From contig CAVVFO010000002.1 in NCBI GenBank assembly GCA_963747595.1, positions 1,984,001 to 2,048,000 of the forward strand: DNA of 64,000 nt, given 5' to 3'. Every line of letters starts with the position of its first letter. Position 1 is the stretch's first letter. A program made the translations under genes and the position numbers. Shown piece by piece: positions 54,428 to 63,425 of the stretch. The notes under the pieces were generated by a model that searched no databases, was not told the DNA's origin, and saw only the letters and a program-made list of their open reading frames with translations. Origin of the DNA: Oleiagrimonas sp963747595. GTDB taxonomy: Bacteria > Pseudomonadota > Gammaproteobacteria > Xanthomonadales > Rhodanobacteraceae.

Positions 54428-57400
54428 ATGCCGCTCACCAAAACGCACCATCGCCCGCCGCTCGCCAAAGCCCTGCTCGGGTTCATCCCGGCCCTGGCCG
54501 TGGCGTTCATTGCCGCCATCGGCTCGCATCCACTGGTCCTGGTCCCGCTGATTGTGGCCAACGCGCTGAGCATGGCGGCGGTGTGCCATGCCATCGGCTT
54601 CGGGCCGGAGCTGAGCATGACCCGTACCGCGCTGCGCCGGGGCGCGGCCTATCTGGTGATGTTTACCGCCTATACCGCATTGCTGCTGGCATTGGTGGGA
54701 TGGCCGCTGGTCTTGCTGGCACACGCAGCATCGCTGGGGGCCGCGCTGGTCCTGTCGGTCGCGCTGGCCATCGGCGTGGCCGTGCTGTGGCGCATCTGGC
54801 CGGCGTTCGGGCTGGTGTTTCTGTGGGACGACGCCTTCGTGCAGTCGCCACGCAGCTCCTGGATTTTTACCGCCATCGCACGCAGCCTCACCTTCGCGCG
54901 ACACCTTTCCGCCGAGGAACGTTTCTTTGGCCACTTTCTGCCGGCGGCATGCAGCCTGCTGCTGATGGCGTTTGGCGCCCTGGCGTTGACCGGCCTGTAC
55001 GGGCTGCTGCCGCCGGAAATGCGCACCGCCAGCGTGCTGCTCTATGCTCTGGTGGTGCTTCCTGCAGGGGCGCTGGTGCTGGCCAACAGGACACTCCATG
55101 CCATGCTCGACGAGAAGGCGCCGGCACCGCGTCATGCCGTTCCGGCCGGCAAGGAAGACACGAGCGCAGGCCCCGATGCACAGCCCATGGCAGCGCCCGC
55201 CGAACCACTCGACGAAGCTGCCGTCGAGGCACGTGATCGTGCGCTTCTGGAAGCGGTGCGCGGTGCCCAGATCGAGCGTGCGCTCGCATTGCTCGAGGCT
55301 GGCGCCGATCCCGACGTCCGTGCGCGTCCTGGCGACCGCGACCAGCGGCCGGCAATCATGCTGGCCGCGCTGCTGCCCGATATCCGACTGCTGCGCGCCC
55401 TGATCGCGCGAGGCGCCGACATCAACACCGCACACGGTGGACTGACCCCGCTGCTGGCCGCCACCCGCGACAGCTATCATGGTCGCGCCGAAGCCGTGAT
55501 GATGCTCCTGTCCAACGGTGCCGACGCCGCCACTGCCGACGCACACGGCAACACTCCGCTGCACGGCGCAGCCCTCAGCGCTGAACCCGGCGTCGCCGCC
55601 ATGCTGCTGGACGCCGGCGCACCGATCAATGCGCTCAACCGCAACGGCCTGAGCCCGCTGGCAGTGGCCGCACGCGCCGGCAACTGGCCACTGGCCGCTT
55701 TCCTGCTGGACCATCGCGCCGCGACCGACCCCGCCAGGGGCGAGCCGGCGCTGGTCGCTGCCGCGGCCGTCCAGGACGACGATGCCGCCGGTGTGCAGAT
55801 GATGCTGCGGCACCGGGCGCGCATCGATGCCGCCAACGCGCTGGGCCGCACCGCGCTGATCTGCGCCAGCCTGGAAGGACACGAATCCATCGTCCGCGCC
55901 CTGCTCAAGGCGGGCGCCGATGTGGATCATGGTGACCGCAACGCCAGCACCGCGCTGATGGAAGCCGCGCGCGCCGGCGCCAACGGCATCGTGCAGTTGC
56001 TCGTCGACGCCGATGCAGACGTGAACCGCTGCGATACCTACGGACGCAACGCACTGATCCTGGCGTGCCAGTCCCCCCGCGCCGGCGCCGACACGGTCCG
56101 TGCGCTGCTCGGCGCAGGGGCCGATCCCCACGTCCAGGCCCAGGATGGACGCAGCGCCCTCGACCATGCCGCGGCGACAGGCCGCTGGGACCTGATCGCA
56201 CTCATGAACCCGGACGCGCCGAGCCCCAGCACTCTGGAAGAAGAGACGGACGACGCCACCGGGACAGACGGCAACGCATCCACAGCAGACGACCGCTCCA
56301 TGCGCGCGCTTCTGCAAGCCCTGCGCGCGCGCCGCTGGAGCGATGTGGCAAGCCATTGCGACACCTTGCTGCAGGCGTCGGCCGAGCAACGCGCGGGCCT
56401 GTTCCTCACGCTGGCCGAAGACGGTGAAGCGGCCAGCGGCGCCCGGCAATGGCTGCTGGACCAGGGGCTCGACCCGGAGGCACGCATCAGCGAGGGCACA
56501 CACTTGAGTGCGGCGCTGCTGCAAGGCCTGCCCCGCACGGCAGCGGCGACCCGCCAGTGGTTGGCCGCCGGGGCCAGCGCTGCGGGCGCCGGCATGCTGG
56601 CCGTTGCTGCAGCACGCTGCGGAAACGATGCGGAGAGTCTCGCCGTGTGCATGGACATGCTTGCTGCCGGAGCCGATCCATTCGGTGCGGACACGCAACA
56701 CCGCACGCCGCTGCATCACGCCGCGGCCCACGGACAACAGGCACTGCTGGATGCCCTGCTGCACATGGGCGTACATCCCGACAGCCGGGATGCCAACGGC
56801 GACACACCGCTGCACGCCGCACTGCGCAGCGACACACCCGCACTGCCCGTGGTGCAGTCGCTGCTGGCGCACGGCGCGGATCCGGAAGCCGCCACGGCGC
56901 AAGGCGAGACGCCGCTGGGCCATGCCTTGGAGCTGAACGACACGGAGCTGCAGAACTGGTTGCAGTGGCACGGCGCGTGGTCGCTACCCCGACGTCGTCT
57001 GCGTGACGAGGATTTGCCGGCCGCGGTGGCCTGCGGTGATCTGGATGCGGTGCGTCGCTTGCTGGCCCTGGATCTGCCTGTCGATGCCGTCGACGCCCAG
57101 GGCGTCAACGCCCTGATTCGCGCCTGCGGCGGTGGCCATGCCGAGATCGCCGAATGCCTGCTGGACGCAGGCGCAGATCTTGCGGGGGCCACAGCGTCCG
57201 GCATCACTCCCTTGGCCGCGGCCGTCAATGCCCGCTGCGATCGCGTGGTGGCACTGCTGCTGGAACGCGGTGCCGATGCCGATCAGCGCGTGGGGACCGA
57301 CACGCGCGTGCTGACGCTGGCCGCGGCGCAGGGCTATCCGGAGATCGTCGAGCGTCTGCTGGCCGCTGGTGCCGACATGCACGCGGTCGATGCGTCGGGG

Positions 57401-57874
57401 TACGGCGCACTGCATGCCGCGGCGCAATTCTGCTTCTCCAGCAACGACAGCCTGCGCGCACGCCGCCTGCTGGATGCCCTGTTGAAACACGATGCCAATG
57501 TCGACGCCGCCGGCACGAACGGCCAGACACCGCTGCTGCTGCTACTGGGCGCTCATGCCGCACCGGGGACCGCCTGCGATGCCACGCATATCGGGGCCTT
57601 GATCCCGGTCCTCGTGGACGCCGGTGCCCAGATCAACCGCGCTGACGCGCGTGGCGTCAGTCCGCTGCATGCCTGCGCCATGCATGCGCTGCTGGCTCCG
57701 GCACGCACGCTGCTGCAACGCGGTGCCGATCGCGCCGCCATGGATGGCTTCGACCGCACCGCGGCCGACGTGGCGCAGCAGCTGGGCTATACCGATGTGG
57801 CCCTGGAGCTCGACGACCGTTCCATTCCCAGCGTGCGCCAGACGCTGCGCCAGCCGGCGCAGCCGGGCGATTGA
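54428..57874 (+). CDS. Very large membrane-anchored ankyrin-repeat protein
   Basis: A 1148-residue protein. The first 230 residues hold about six hydrophobic segments (for example ALLGFIPALAVAFIAAIG, GLVFLWDDAFV marks a soluble loop). Then come two blocks of ankyrin repeats, about 270-590 and 675-1140, each unit ending in patterns like ALLEAGADPDVR or LLDAGAPINAL; I count roughly twenty. An acidic Asp/Glu/Thr linker divides the blocks near residues 595-620. Ankyrin arrays bind protein partners; here they would face the cytoplasm on a membrane base. Similar proteins occur in Xanthomonadales, role unknown. Confidence 0.9.
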   Translation: MPLTKTHHRPPLAKALLGFIPALAVAFIAAIGSHPLVLVPLIVANALSMAAVCHAIGFGPELSMTRTALRRGAAYLVMFTAYTALLLALVGWPLVLLAHAASLGAALVLSVALAIGVAVLWRIWPAFGLVFLWDDAFVQSPRSSWIFTAIARSLTFARHLSAEERFFGHFLPAACSLLLMAFGALALTGLYGLLPPEMRTASVLLYALVVLPAGALVLANRTLHAMLDEKAPAPRHAVPAGKEDTSAGPDAQPMAAPAEPLDEAAVEARDRALLEAVRGAQIERALALLEAGADPDVRARPGDRDQRPAIMLAALLPDIRLLRALIARGADINTAHGGLTPLLAATRDSYHGRAEAVMMLLSNGADAATADAHGNTPLHGAALSAEPGVAAMLLDAGAPINALNRNGLSPLAVAARAGNWPLAAFLLDHRAATDPARGEPALVAAAAVQDDDAAGVQMMLRHRARIDAANALGRTALICASLEGHESIVRALLKAGADVDHGDRNASTALMEAARAGANGIVQLLVDADADVNRCDTYGRNALILACQSPRAGADTVRALLGAGADPHVQAQDGRSALDHAAATGRWDLIALMNPDAPSPSTLEEETDDATGTDGNASTADDRSMRALLQALRARRWSDVASHCDTLLQASAEQRAGLFLTLAEDGEAASGARQWLLDQGLDPEARISEGTHLSAALLQGLPRTAAATRQWLAAGASAAGAGMLAVAAARCGNDAESLAVCMDMLAAGADPFGADTQHRTPLHHAAAHGQQALLDALLHMGVHPDSRDANGDTPLHAALRSDTPALPVVQSLLAHGADPEAATAQGETPLGHALELNDTELQNWLQWHGAWSLPRRRLRDEDLPAAVACGDLDAVRRLLALDLPVDAVDAQGVNALIRACGGGHAEIAECLLDAGADLAGATASGITPLAAAVNARCDRVVALLLERGADADQRVGTDTRVLTLAAAQGYPEIVERLLAAGADMHAVDASGYGALHAAAQFCFSSNDSLRARRLLDALLKHDANVDAAGTNGQTPLLLLLGAHAAPGTACDATHIGALIPVLVDAGAQINRADARGVSPLHACAMHALLAPARTLLQRGADRAAMDGFDRTAADVAQQLGYTDVALELDDRSIPSVRQTLRQPAQPGD

Positions 57875-58004
57875 CCGCGAATGCGCGCACGAAACGTTGC
57901 TGACGCAGTCCCCAGCGTGCGGGGTCCGTTGGAGAAATCCTTGCAAGCGGACGGCGCCGCACTGCTCCCGGCTGCAGGGAGCGCGCATTGATTCGCCCGG
58001 CGGG

Positions 58005-60356
58005 CTAGAAGGGCAGCTTCAAGTCCGCATCGACCGCCAGGAGCTGCGCGCGGAAGATGTCCTGGATACGCTTGAGGGATTTTGCGCTGTCGGCGTCGAA
58101 ACGCAGCACTAGCTTGGGGCTGGTGTTGGAGGCACGCACCAGGCCCCAGCCGTCCTGCCAGTCCGCACGCAGGCCATCGATGGTGGTCATGCGGGCATCC
58201 CCGAAAGAGGCCTGTTCACGCAATGTCTCGATGAAGGCGTAGTGTTCGCCTTCGCCCATGACAATGTTCAGTTCCGGCGTGGACACGCCCTTGGGCAGGG
58301 TGGCGAAGATATCCTCGACGCTGCGCCCTTCCATGTCGCCAGCCAGTATTTCCAGCAGGCGCGTGGCGGCGTAAAGACCATCGTCGAAGCCGTACCAGCG
58401 CTCGCCGAAGAAGAAATGACCGCTCATTTCGCCGGCCAGCGCCGCCTCCGTTTCGCGCATCTTGGCCTTGATGAGCGAATGTCCGGTGCGCCACATGATG
58501 GGGCTGCCGCCGGCGTACAGCACCTCGGACTGCAGGTGACCCGTGCATTTGACGTCATAGATGATGCTGGCGCCGGGCTGCCGCGACAGCACGTCGCGCG
58601 CGAACAGCATCAGCAGGCGGTCGGGATAGATGATCTCGCCCTCCGATGTGACCACGCCGAGACGATCGCCGTCACCATCGAACGCCAGGCCCAGGTCGGC
58701 ACCGGTCTGCTTCACCGCCAGGACAAGATCCTGCAGGTTGCGTGGATCGGACGGGTCGGGGTGATGGTTGGGGAACGTGCCGTCGACATCGCAATACAGC
58801 GGCACCACCTCGCAGCCGATGGCCTCGATCAGGCGGGGCGCCAGCATGCCGGCAATGCCGTTGCCGGCATCCACTACCACTTTCAGGGGCTTTTCGGCCT
58901 GCACGTCGCTGGCGATGCGCTCGATGTAGTCCTCGCCGATATCCATGCGCCGCAAGTTGCCCTGCACCGCCTTGGCCAGGCGATGCTCGACGATGCGGGC
59001 GTAAAGGTCCTGGATGGCATCCTCGGCCAGCGTTTCGCCGCCAATCACGATCTTGAAGCCGTTGTAATCGGGCGGATTGTGGCTGCCCGTCACGGCCACA
59101 CAACTTCCGGCGTTGAAATGATAGGCCGCGAAGTACACTACCGGCGTCGGCGCGGCACCGATATCGATGACATCGATCCCGGCCGTGCGCAGGCCTTCGG
59201 CCAGTGCGGCGGCCAGCTCGGGACCGGACAGGCGTCCATCGCGCCCCACCACGATCTCGTTCAGGCCCTTGTCCGCCATGACGCTGCCGATGGCGTGTCC
59301 GATCAAGCGCGCGACATCGGCATCCAGTGTCTTGCCCACCACACCGCGGATATCGTAGGCGCGGAACATGTGCCGATCCAGGGACACGGCATCGGGGGTC
59401 GGTTCCCGAGCCTGCATCACAGGCTCGGCCGGTGTCTGTTCGCGGCTCTGTTCGGCCGCTTCTTGCTGCGTGATCTCGTCCAATGTCGGTTCCTCGTCCT
59501 GGGTGGGGACATAACGTGCCGCGCGCATGCGCCAGCCGATCAAGACGCCAGCTCCGGCCCACGCCAGCAGGGCCAGCAATCCGGCCAGCGGCCAGGAGCG
59601 GGGCAGCGCGATGAAGGCATTGGGCAATGCCGAGACCACCATGAAACTGCTGCCCGGAATCGGTGCCGGTACGCCACTGGGGCCGACCGAGCGGCTGCCG
59701 TTGGCCGCCAGCATCATGTCGCCAATGCCGCTGTCTTGGCGCAATTCCAGCCGTCCGCTGTGCGGCCGCACACTGTCGAAGGTCTGCTGCAGCGGTGCAT
59801 ACGGCATCTCGATCCACGCGTAGGCCAGCGTGCGGCCGCCCTGGGTGACGGCCTGCGCCAGGCTCAACATGCGCGAGGAACCATCCAGCACGGTCTGCAC
59901 GTCGGTGCGTCCGCCGTTGCTCTGCGCCGCCATCAGCTGCGCCGCGCGCGCATAGCCAAACCGGCGGTAATCGGCATTGATGACCTGATCCAGCGAAGCC
60001 GAATAGAAGTTGAGCGACTGTGCCGTGGGCAGCAACTGGTAGGCGCGCGAGGTGGCCGCGGCATGGCCGGCCACGCCACCGCTGGCCAGCGCGGCAACCA
60101 GCTGCGGATCGTCCAGGGCTGCGTCCACCCGCCGATGCAGATGCGTGATTTGCGCACTGAGGGCCATCTGCGCCTGGTGCCTGGCGCGCCGCACACGCTC
60201 GGCGGCACTGCCCTGCTGGCTGATCACCCATGCCTGCCAGAGGCAGAACACGCCGAACAGGATCAGCAATGTGATGGCGGTCAGCGGCAACAGCCGCACG
60301 ATTTCCTCGCGGCTCAGCTGCGGACCCTGCAGACGGAACGGCTTGCGTTTGCCCAT
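58005..60356 (-). CDS. algC: Phosphomannomutase/phosphoglucomutase with N-terminal membrane sensor-like domain
   Basis: A 783-residue AlgC/XanA-type mutase interconverting mannose- or glucose-1- and 6-phosphates for polysaccharide synthesis. The catalytic part, from about residue 325, has the phosphoserine loop TGSHNPPDYNGFKI near 425, metal site AFDGDGDRLG near 560 and GEMSGHFFF near 645. The N-terminal 310 residues are unlike E. coli enzymes: a membrane helix near 25-46, a roughly 200-residue extracytoplasmic helical region and a second membrane helix near 258-280. This double-anchored layout is known from Pseudomonas and Xanthomonas relatives only as annotation; its purpose is not shown here. 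Confidence 0.92.
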   Translation of the reverse strand: MGKRKPFRLQGPQLSREEIVRLLPLTAITLLILFGVFCLWQAWVISQQGSAAERVRRARHQAQMALSAQITHLHRRVDAALDDPQLVAALASGGVAGHAAATSRAYQLLPTAQSLNFYSASLDQVINADYRRFGYARAAQLMAAQSNGGRTDVQTVLDGSSRMLSLAQAVTQGGRTLAYAWIEMPYAPLQQTFDSVRPHSGRLELRQDSGIGDMMLAANGSRSVGPSGVPAPIPGSSFMVVSALPNAFIALPRSWPLAGLLALLAWAGAGVLIGWRMRAARYVPTQDEEPTLDEITQQEAAEQSREQTPAEPVMQAREPTPDAVSLDRHMFRAYDIRGVVGKTLDADVARLIGHAIGSVMADKGLNEIVVGRDGRLSGPELAAALAEGLRTAGIDVIDIGAAPTPVVYFAAYHFNAGSCVAVTGSHNPPDYNGFKIVIGGETLAEDAIQDLYARIVEHRLAKAVQGNLRRMDIGEDYIERIASDVQAEKPLKVVVDAGNGIAGMLAPRLIEAIGCEVVPLYCDVDGTFPNHHPDPSDPRNLQDLVLAVKQTGADLGLAFDGDGDRLGVVTSEGEIIYPDRLLMLFARDVLSRQPGASIIYDVKCTGHLQSEVLYAGGSPIMWRTGHSLIKAKMRETEAALAGEMSGHFFFGERWYGFDDGLYAATRLLEILAGDMEGRSVEDIFATLPKGVSTPELNIVMGEGEHYAFIETLREQASFGDARMTTIDGLRADWQDGWGLVRASNTSPKLVLRFDADSAKSLKRIQDIFRAQLLAVDADLKLPF

Positions 60357-60380
60357 GAACGACCCCCTCGCCCCACTACC

Positions 60381-60836
60381 CTAATTCATGCCGGTCGAGC
60401 CGAAGCCGCCGGTGCCGCGCCTGCTGGGCGTGAACGCATCCACCACGCACCAGTTGGCCCGTGCCACCGGCACGAACATGAGCTGCGCGATGCGATCCCC
60501 CGGCGCCATAGTGAGCGTTTCCGTACCACGATTCCAGCACGAGATCATCAGCGGCCCCTGGTAATCGGCGTCGATCAGGCCGGTCAGGTTGCCCAGCACC
60601 AAACCCTGTTTGTGGCCCAGCCCCGAACGCGGCAGGATCAATGCGCACCACCCGGGATCGCCGATGTGCATGGCAAGACCCGTCGGTACCAGCGCCTTGT
60701 CGCCCGGCGCCAGGGTCAGGGGCTCATCCAGCGCCGCACGCAGATCCATGGCCGCGCTGCCATCGGTGGCGTAGGCTGGCAGGTCGATGTCCCTGCCCAG
60801 GCGTTCATCGAGAATCTTCAACTCCACGTCAATCAT
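60381..60836 (-). CDS. dut: Deoxyuridine 5'-triphosphate nucleotidohydrolase
   Basis: Hydrolyses dUTP to dUMP and keeps uracil out of DNA. All five trimeric dUTPase motifs are present in the 151-residue protein: AMDLRA near 30, PRSGLGHKQG near 69, GLIDADYQG near 86, GDRIAQLMF near 112 and RRGTGGFGSTG near 139. The start at 60836 overlaps the coaBC end by four bases, matching the common dfp-dut pairing. Confidence 0.95.
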   Translation of the reverse strand: MIDVELKILDERLGRDIDLPAYATDGSAAMDLRAALDEPLTLAPGDKALVPTGLAMHIGDPGWCALILPRSGLGHKQGLVLGNLTGLIDADYQGPLMISCWNRGTETLTMAPGDRIAQLMFVPVARANWCVVDAFTPSRRGTGGFGSTGMN

Positions 60837-62047
60837 GCGGGGCCTCCACTGCACGGCGTGCGACGTGACGCGATCAGCGCCACCAGTGCGCGCGCCACCT
60901 CAGCCTTGGACGCACGTGGCAACACCACATCCTGGCCGCCGCCATAGACGGTAAGCGCGTTGTCGGCCGCCTCGAAGCCGCGGTCCTCGCCCACGTCATT
61001 GGCAGCAATCATGTCCAGCCCCTTGCGTTGCAGCTTCTCACGCGCATAGCGCTCCGTCTCGTGTGTCTCGGCCGCGAAGCCCACCACGAAAGGGCGTTCG
61101 GGCCGCGCCGCGACGTCGGCGATGATGTCGGGATTCTCGGTCAGCTCCAGGTTTAACGGCGCGCCACCATCCTTCTTCAGCTTGTGCGAAGCCGGCGTTC
61201 GCGGACGATAATCGCCCACCGCCGCCGTGGAGATGAAGATGTCGCATGCGGCCACCGCATCCATCACCGCTGCATGCATCTGCCTGGCACTGCGCACGTC
61301 GACGCGCCGCGCCACGCCCGCGGGCGTGGCCAGATGCACCGGACCGGCCACCAGGGTGACCTGTGCGCCGGCCTCGACCGCCGCCGCGGCCACGGCAAAG
61401 CCCATGCGCCCGGAGCTGCGGTTGCCGATGAAGCGCACCGGGTCGATGTCCTCGTAGGTGGGTCCGGCGCTGACCAGCACGCGGCAACCACGCAGCGCGC
61501 CGTCGCTGAAATGCGCCGCCATCGCATCGCGCAGATCATGCGGCTCCAGCATGCGGCCATCGCCCACTTCTCCGCATGCCTGATCGCCGCTCCCCGGGCC
61601 CAGCAACGTGACGCCGCGCGCGCGCAGCAACGCCGCGTTGGCCTGCACCGCCGCGTGCGACCACATCACGCGGTTCATGGCCGGCGCCAGCCATACCGGT
61701 GCCTCACTGGCCAGGCATAACGTCGTCAGCAGGTCGTCGGCATGCCCCTGCGCCAGTCGCGCCATCACATCGGCCGAGGCCGGCGCAACGAGGATCGCCT
61801 CGGCCCAGCGCGCCAGCTCGATGTGTCCCATGGCGGCCTCGGCCTGTGCATCCCACAGATCGCTGCGCACCACCTCGCCCGACAGCGCCTGGAACGTGGT
61901 CGCGGTCACGAAATGACGGGCACCCGCGGTCATCACCACGCGCACGTGCGCACCTGCGTCACGCAGGCGACGCACCAGCTCGCAGGCCTTGTAGGCGGCG
62001 ATGCCGCCGGAGACACCCAGCAGGATGCGACGTTGCTCGAGACTCAT
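60833..62047 (-). CDS. coaBC: Bifunctional phosphopantothenoylcysteine decarboxylase/phosphopantothenate-cysteine ligase
   Basis: Two consecutive steps of coenzyme A synthesis. In the 404-residue protein the FMN-dependent decarboxylase (CoaC) half begins GVSGGIAAYKACEL and includes APAMNRVMW near 117. The CTP-dependent ligase (CoaB) half begins VLVSAGPTYEDIDPVRFIGN near 190 and includes AAVGDYRP near 276. Length and domain order match E. coli Dfp. It is divergent from radC across 124 bases. Confidence 0.95.
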   Translation of the reverse strand: MSLEQRRILLGVSGGIAAYKACELVRRLRDAGAHVRVVMTAGARHFVTATTFQALSGEVVRSDLWDAQAEAAMGHIELARWAEAILVAPASADVMARLAQGHADDLLTTLCLASEAPVWLAPAMNRVMWSHAAVQANAALLRARGVTLLGPGSGDQACGEVGDGRMLEPHDLRDAMAAHFSDGALRGCRVLVSAGPTYEDIDPVRFIGNRSSGRMGFAVAAAAVEAGAQVTLVAGPVHLATPAGVARRVDVRSARQMHAAVMDAVAACDIFISTAAVGDYRPRTPASHKLKKDGGAPLNLELTENPDIIADVAARPERPFVVGFAAETHETERYAREKLQRKGLDMIAANDVGEDRGFEAADNALTVYGGGQDVVLPRASKAEVARALVALIASRRTPCSGGPA

Positions 62048-62171
62048 GTCGGGATACGCTGACGTTGGATCGAGCCCCTAGCTTACCGGATTCGGCGCCA
62101 CCGTCCGCTTCGCCCGACGCTCCGCGCCCGACATGCTGGTCGCCCTGTGCCAGGTCACCTGCATCCGCATC

Positions 62172-62843
62172 ATGAACAGCATCCGCGATTGGCCCGAAAA
62201 CGAGCGTCCCAGGGAGAAGCTGCTGCTGCGCGGCTGTGCAGCGCTGTCCGATGCCGAGCTGCTGGCGGTGCTGCTGGGCAGCGGCACGCGCGGCATGGAT
62301 GCCGTCAGCATGGGCCGCGAGCTGCTGCAGACCGGCGGTGGCCTGTCTGCGCTGCTGGGCACGTCGCGACCGCCGGCCATGTCGGGACTGGGGCCGGCCA
62401 AGCGGGCCCGGCTGATGGCGGCGCTGGAGCTGGCGCGACGCTGCCTTGCCGAGGACATGACGCAGGGCCCCGCGCTGCGCAGTCCCAGCGACAGCGGCGC
62501 CTTCCTCAGCGCCCAGCTGCGGCATCGTCCGTACGAGGTGTTCGCCTGCCTGTATCTGGACAACCGCCACCACGTGCTGGGGTTCGAGGAATTGTTCCGT
62601 GGCACCATCAACGGCGCGTCCGTGCATCCGCGCGAAGTGGTGCGGGCCTGCCTGGAACACAATGCCGCGGCAGTGATCTTCGCGCACAATCACCCCTCCG
62701 GCGTGGCTGAACCCAGCGCCGCCGACCGCAGCATCACCGAAACCCTGCGCCAGGCGCTGGCGCTGATCGACGTCCGCGTACTCGATCACCTGGTCGTGGG
62801 TGGGCAGGCGCCGGTATCGATGGCGGCACGCGGACTGATATAA
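62172..62843 (+). CDS. radC: RadC/YicR-family JAMM-domain protein
   Basis: A 223-residue protein of the RadC family, named for a repair phenotype later attributed elsewhere; its true activity is unclear. It has an N-terminal helix-hairpin-helix-like part and a C-terminal JAMM metal site with VHPREVVRACLEHN near 157 and FAHNHPSGVAEPSAAD near 173-188. The ATG at 62172 gives the family start MNSIRDWPENERPREKLL. Next to coaBC and dut, as in many gammaproteobacteria. Confidence 0.93.
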   Translation: MNSIRDWPENERPREKLLLRGCAALSDAELLAVLLGSGTRGMDAVSMGRELLQTGGGLSALLGTSRPPAMSGLGPAKRARLMAALELARRCLAEDMTQGPALRSPSDSGAFLSAQLRHRPYEVFACLYLDNRHHVLGFEELFRGTINGASVHPREVVRACLEHNAAAVIFAHNHPSGVAEPSAADRSITETLRQALALIDVRVLDHLVVGGQAPVSMAARGLI

Positions 62844-62995
62844 AAAGGCGGCGTGGCCACACACCACGCCGCCAAGGGAGGGGCGTCACCCATGCACCAA
62901 GGGTGAAACCAGTGCCGCCGATGGGGGAGAGCATCGTCCGACGGCTTGCAGCCTGCAGCAATGGCGTGACACGTTGATGACAGCGGCCGGCACGC
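62842..62995 (-). ncRNA. Candidate small RNA with C-rich loops and own terminator
   Basis: Read on the minus strand, the region shows three hairpins in a row. The first is CGATG-CTCTCCCC-CATCG (62918-62935), whose loop is C-rich. The second is TCACCC-...-GGGTGA (62886-62906). The third is GGCGGCGTGG-TGTGTGG-CCACGCCGCC (62847-62873), followed by TTTTTA. Between the last two lies unpaired CGCCCCTCCCTT. Terminator plus C-rich, anti-ribosome-site loops resemble small RNAs such as Xanthomonas sX13. No convincing promoter is seen; the 5' end is a guess. No protein frame on this strand looks real. Confidence 0.4.
62847..62873 (-). terminator. Rho-independent terminator on the minus strand
   Basis: A perfect 10-bp stem with a seven-base loop; on the minus strand it is followed by TTTTTA. 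On the plus strand it follows radC by three bases but is followed by AAGGGAGG, so it does not suit radC as an intrinsic terminator. Confidence 0.75.
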
Positions 62996-63006
62996 GACCC
63001 TGGGAG

Positions 63007-63179
63007 TTATGCACAAAGACCCACAACGGACACTTGCGGCAGATACCTGTAGTCAATTTCCATGTGTGTAGTTCAAGTTATTGATACTATTTACTTTTTT
63101 TTGTGTTTTTACATGTCTGCAGGCTGAATGGGCATATGTAGGAAAAATTCCGACAAGATTGCTCACAGAGTTATCCACA
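63007..63179. other. AT-rich region with two DnaA-box-like sites
   Basis: TTATGCACA (63007-63015) and TTATCCACA (63171-63179) both match the DnaA consensus TTATNCACA and lie in the same orientation. They bracket a clearly AT-rich stretch (63050-63165), including T-runs near 63095-63120. Together with the sRNA candidate this fills most of the 582-base gap before argS. The part from 63180 to 63425 is ordinary high-GC sequence in which I see no supported feature. Confidence 0.5.
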
Positions 63180-63425
63180 GCGTCGCCGCCCCGCCCCCAG
63201 CCCAGCTCCGGAGCGCGTTCCACCGCATTTCGCGCTGAGGGGACCTCTGACCCCCCACCTCTTCGCCCGCCGGCCACTGCATGGGCACTCCGGCGCCGCC
63301 CGCCTCCGGGATCGTGGAGCTGCTGCTGCGCGAACCTGCCTCTGCCATGAGGGGCATCCAGGAGATGCTTGTGGCGTTCATGCATGTTCCGGGCTAGCAT
63401 GCGCGGTTCCCAACAGCCTGCAACG

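Noticed and set aside
54413..56971. An 852-codon minus-strand open frame opposite the ankyrin gene.
   Set aside because: Shadow frame; periodic appearance is imposed by the ankyrin repeats on the other strand.
58242..60947. A 901-codon plus-strand open frame opposite algC-dut.
   Set aside because: algC and dut have complete motif sets on the minus strand; the plus-strand frame has none.
62734..63381. Several short open frames on both strands between radC and argS.
   Set aside because: None has a ribosome site or family-like sequence; two of them overlap the hairpins of the sRNA candidate.
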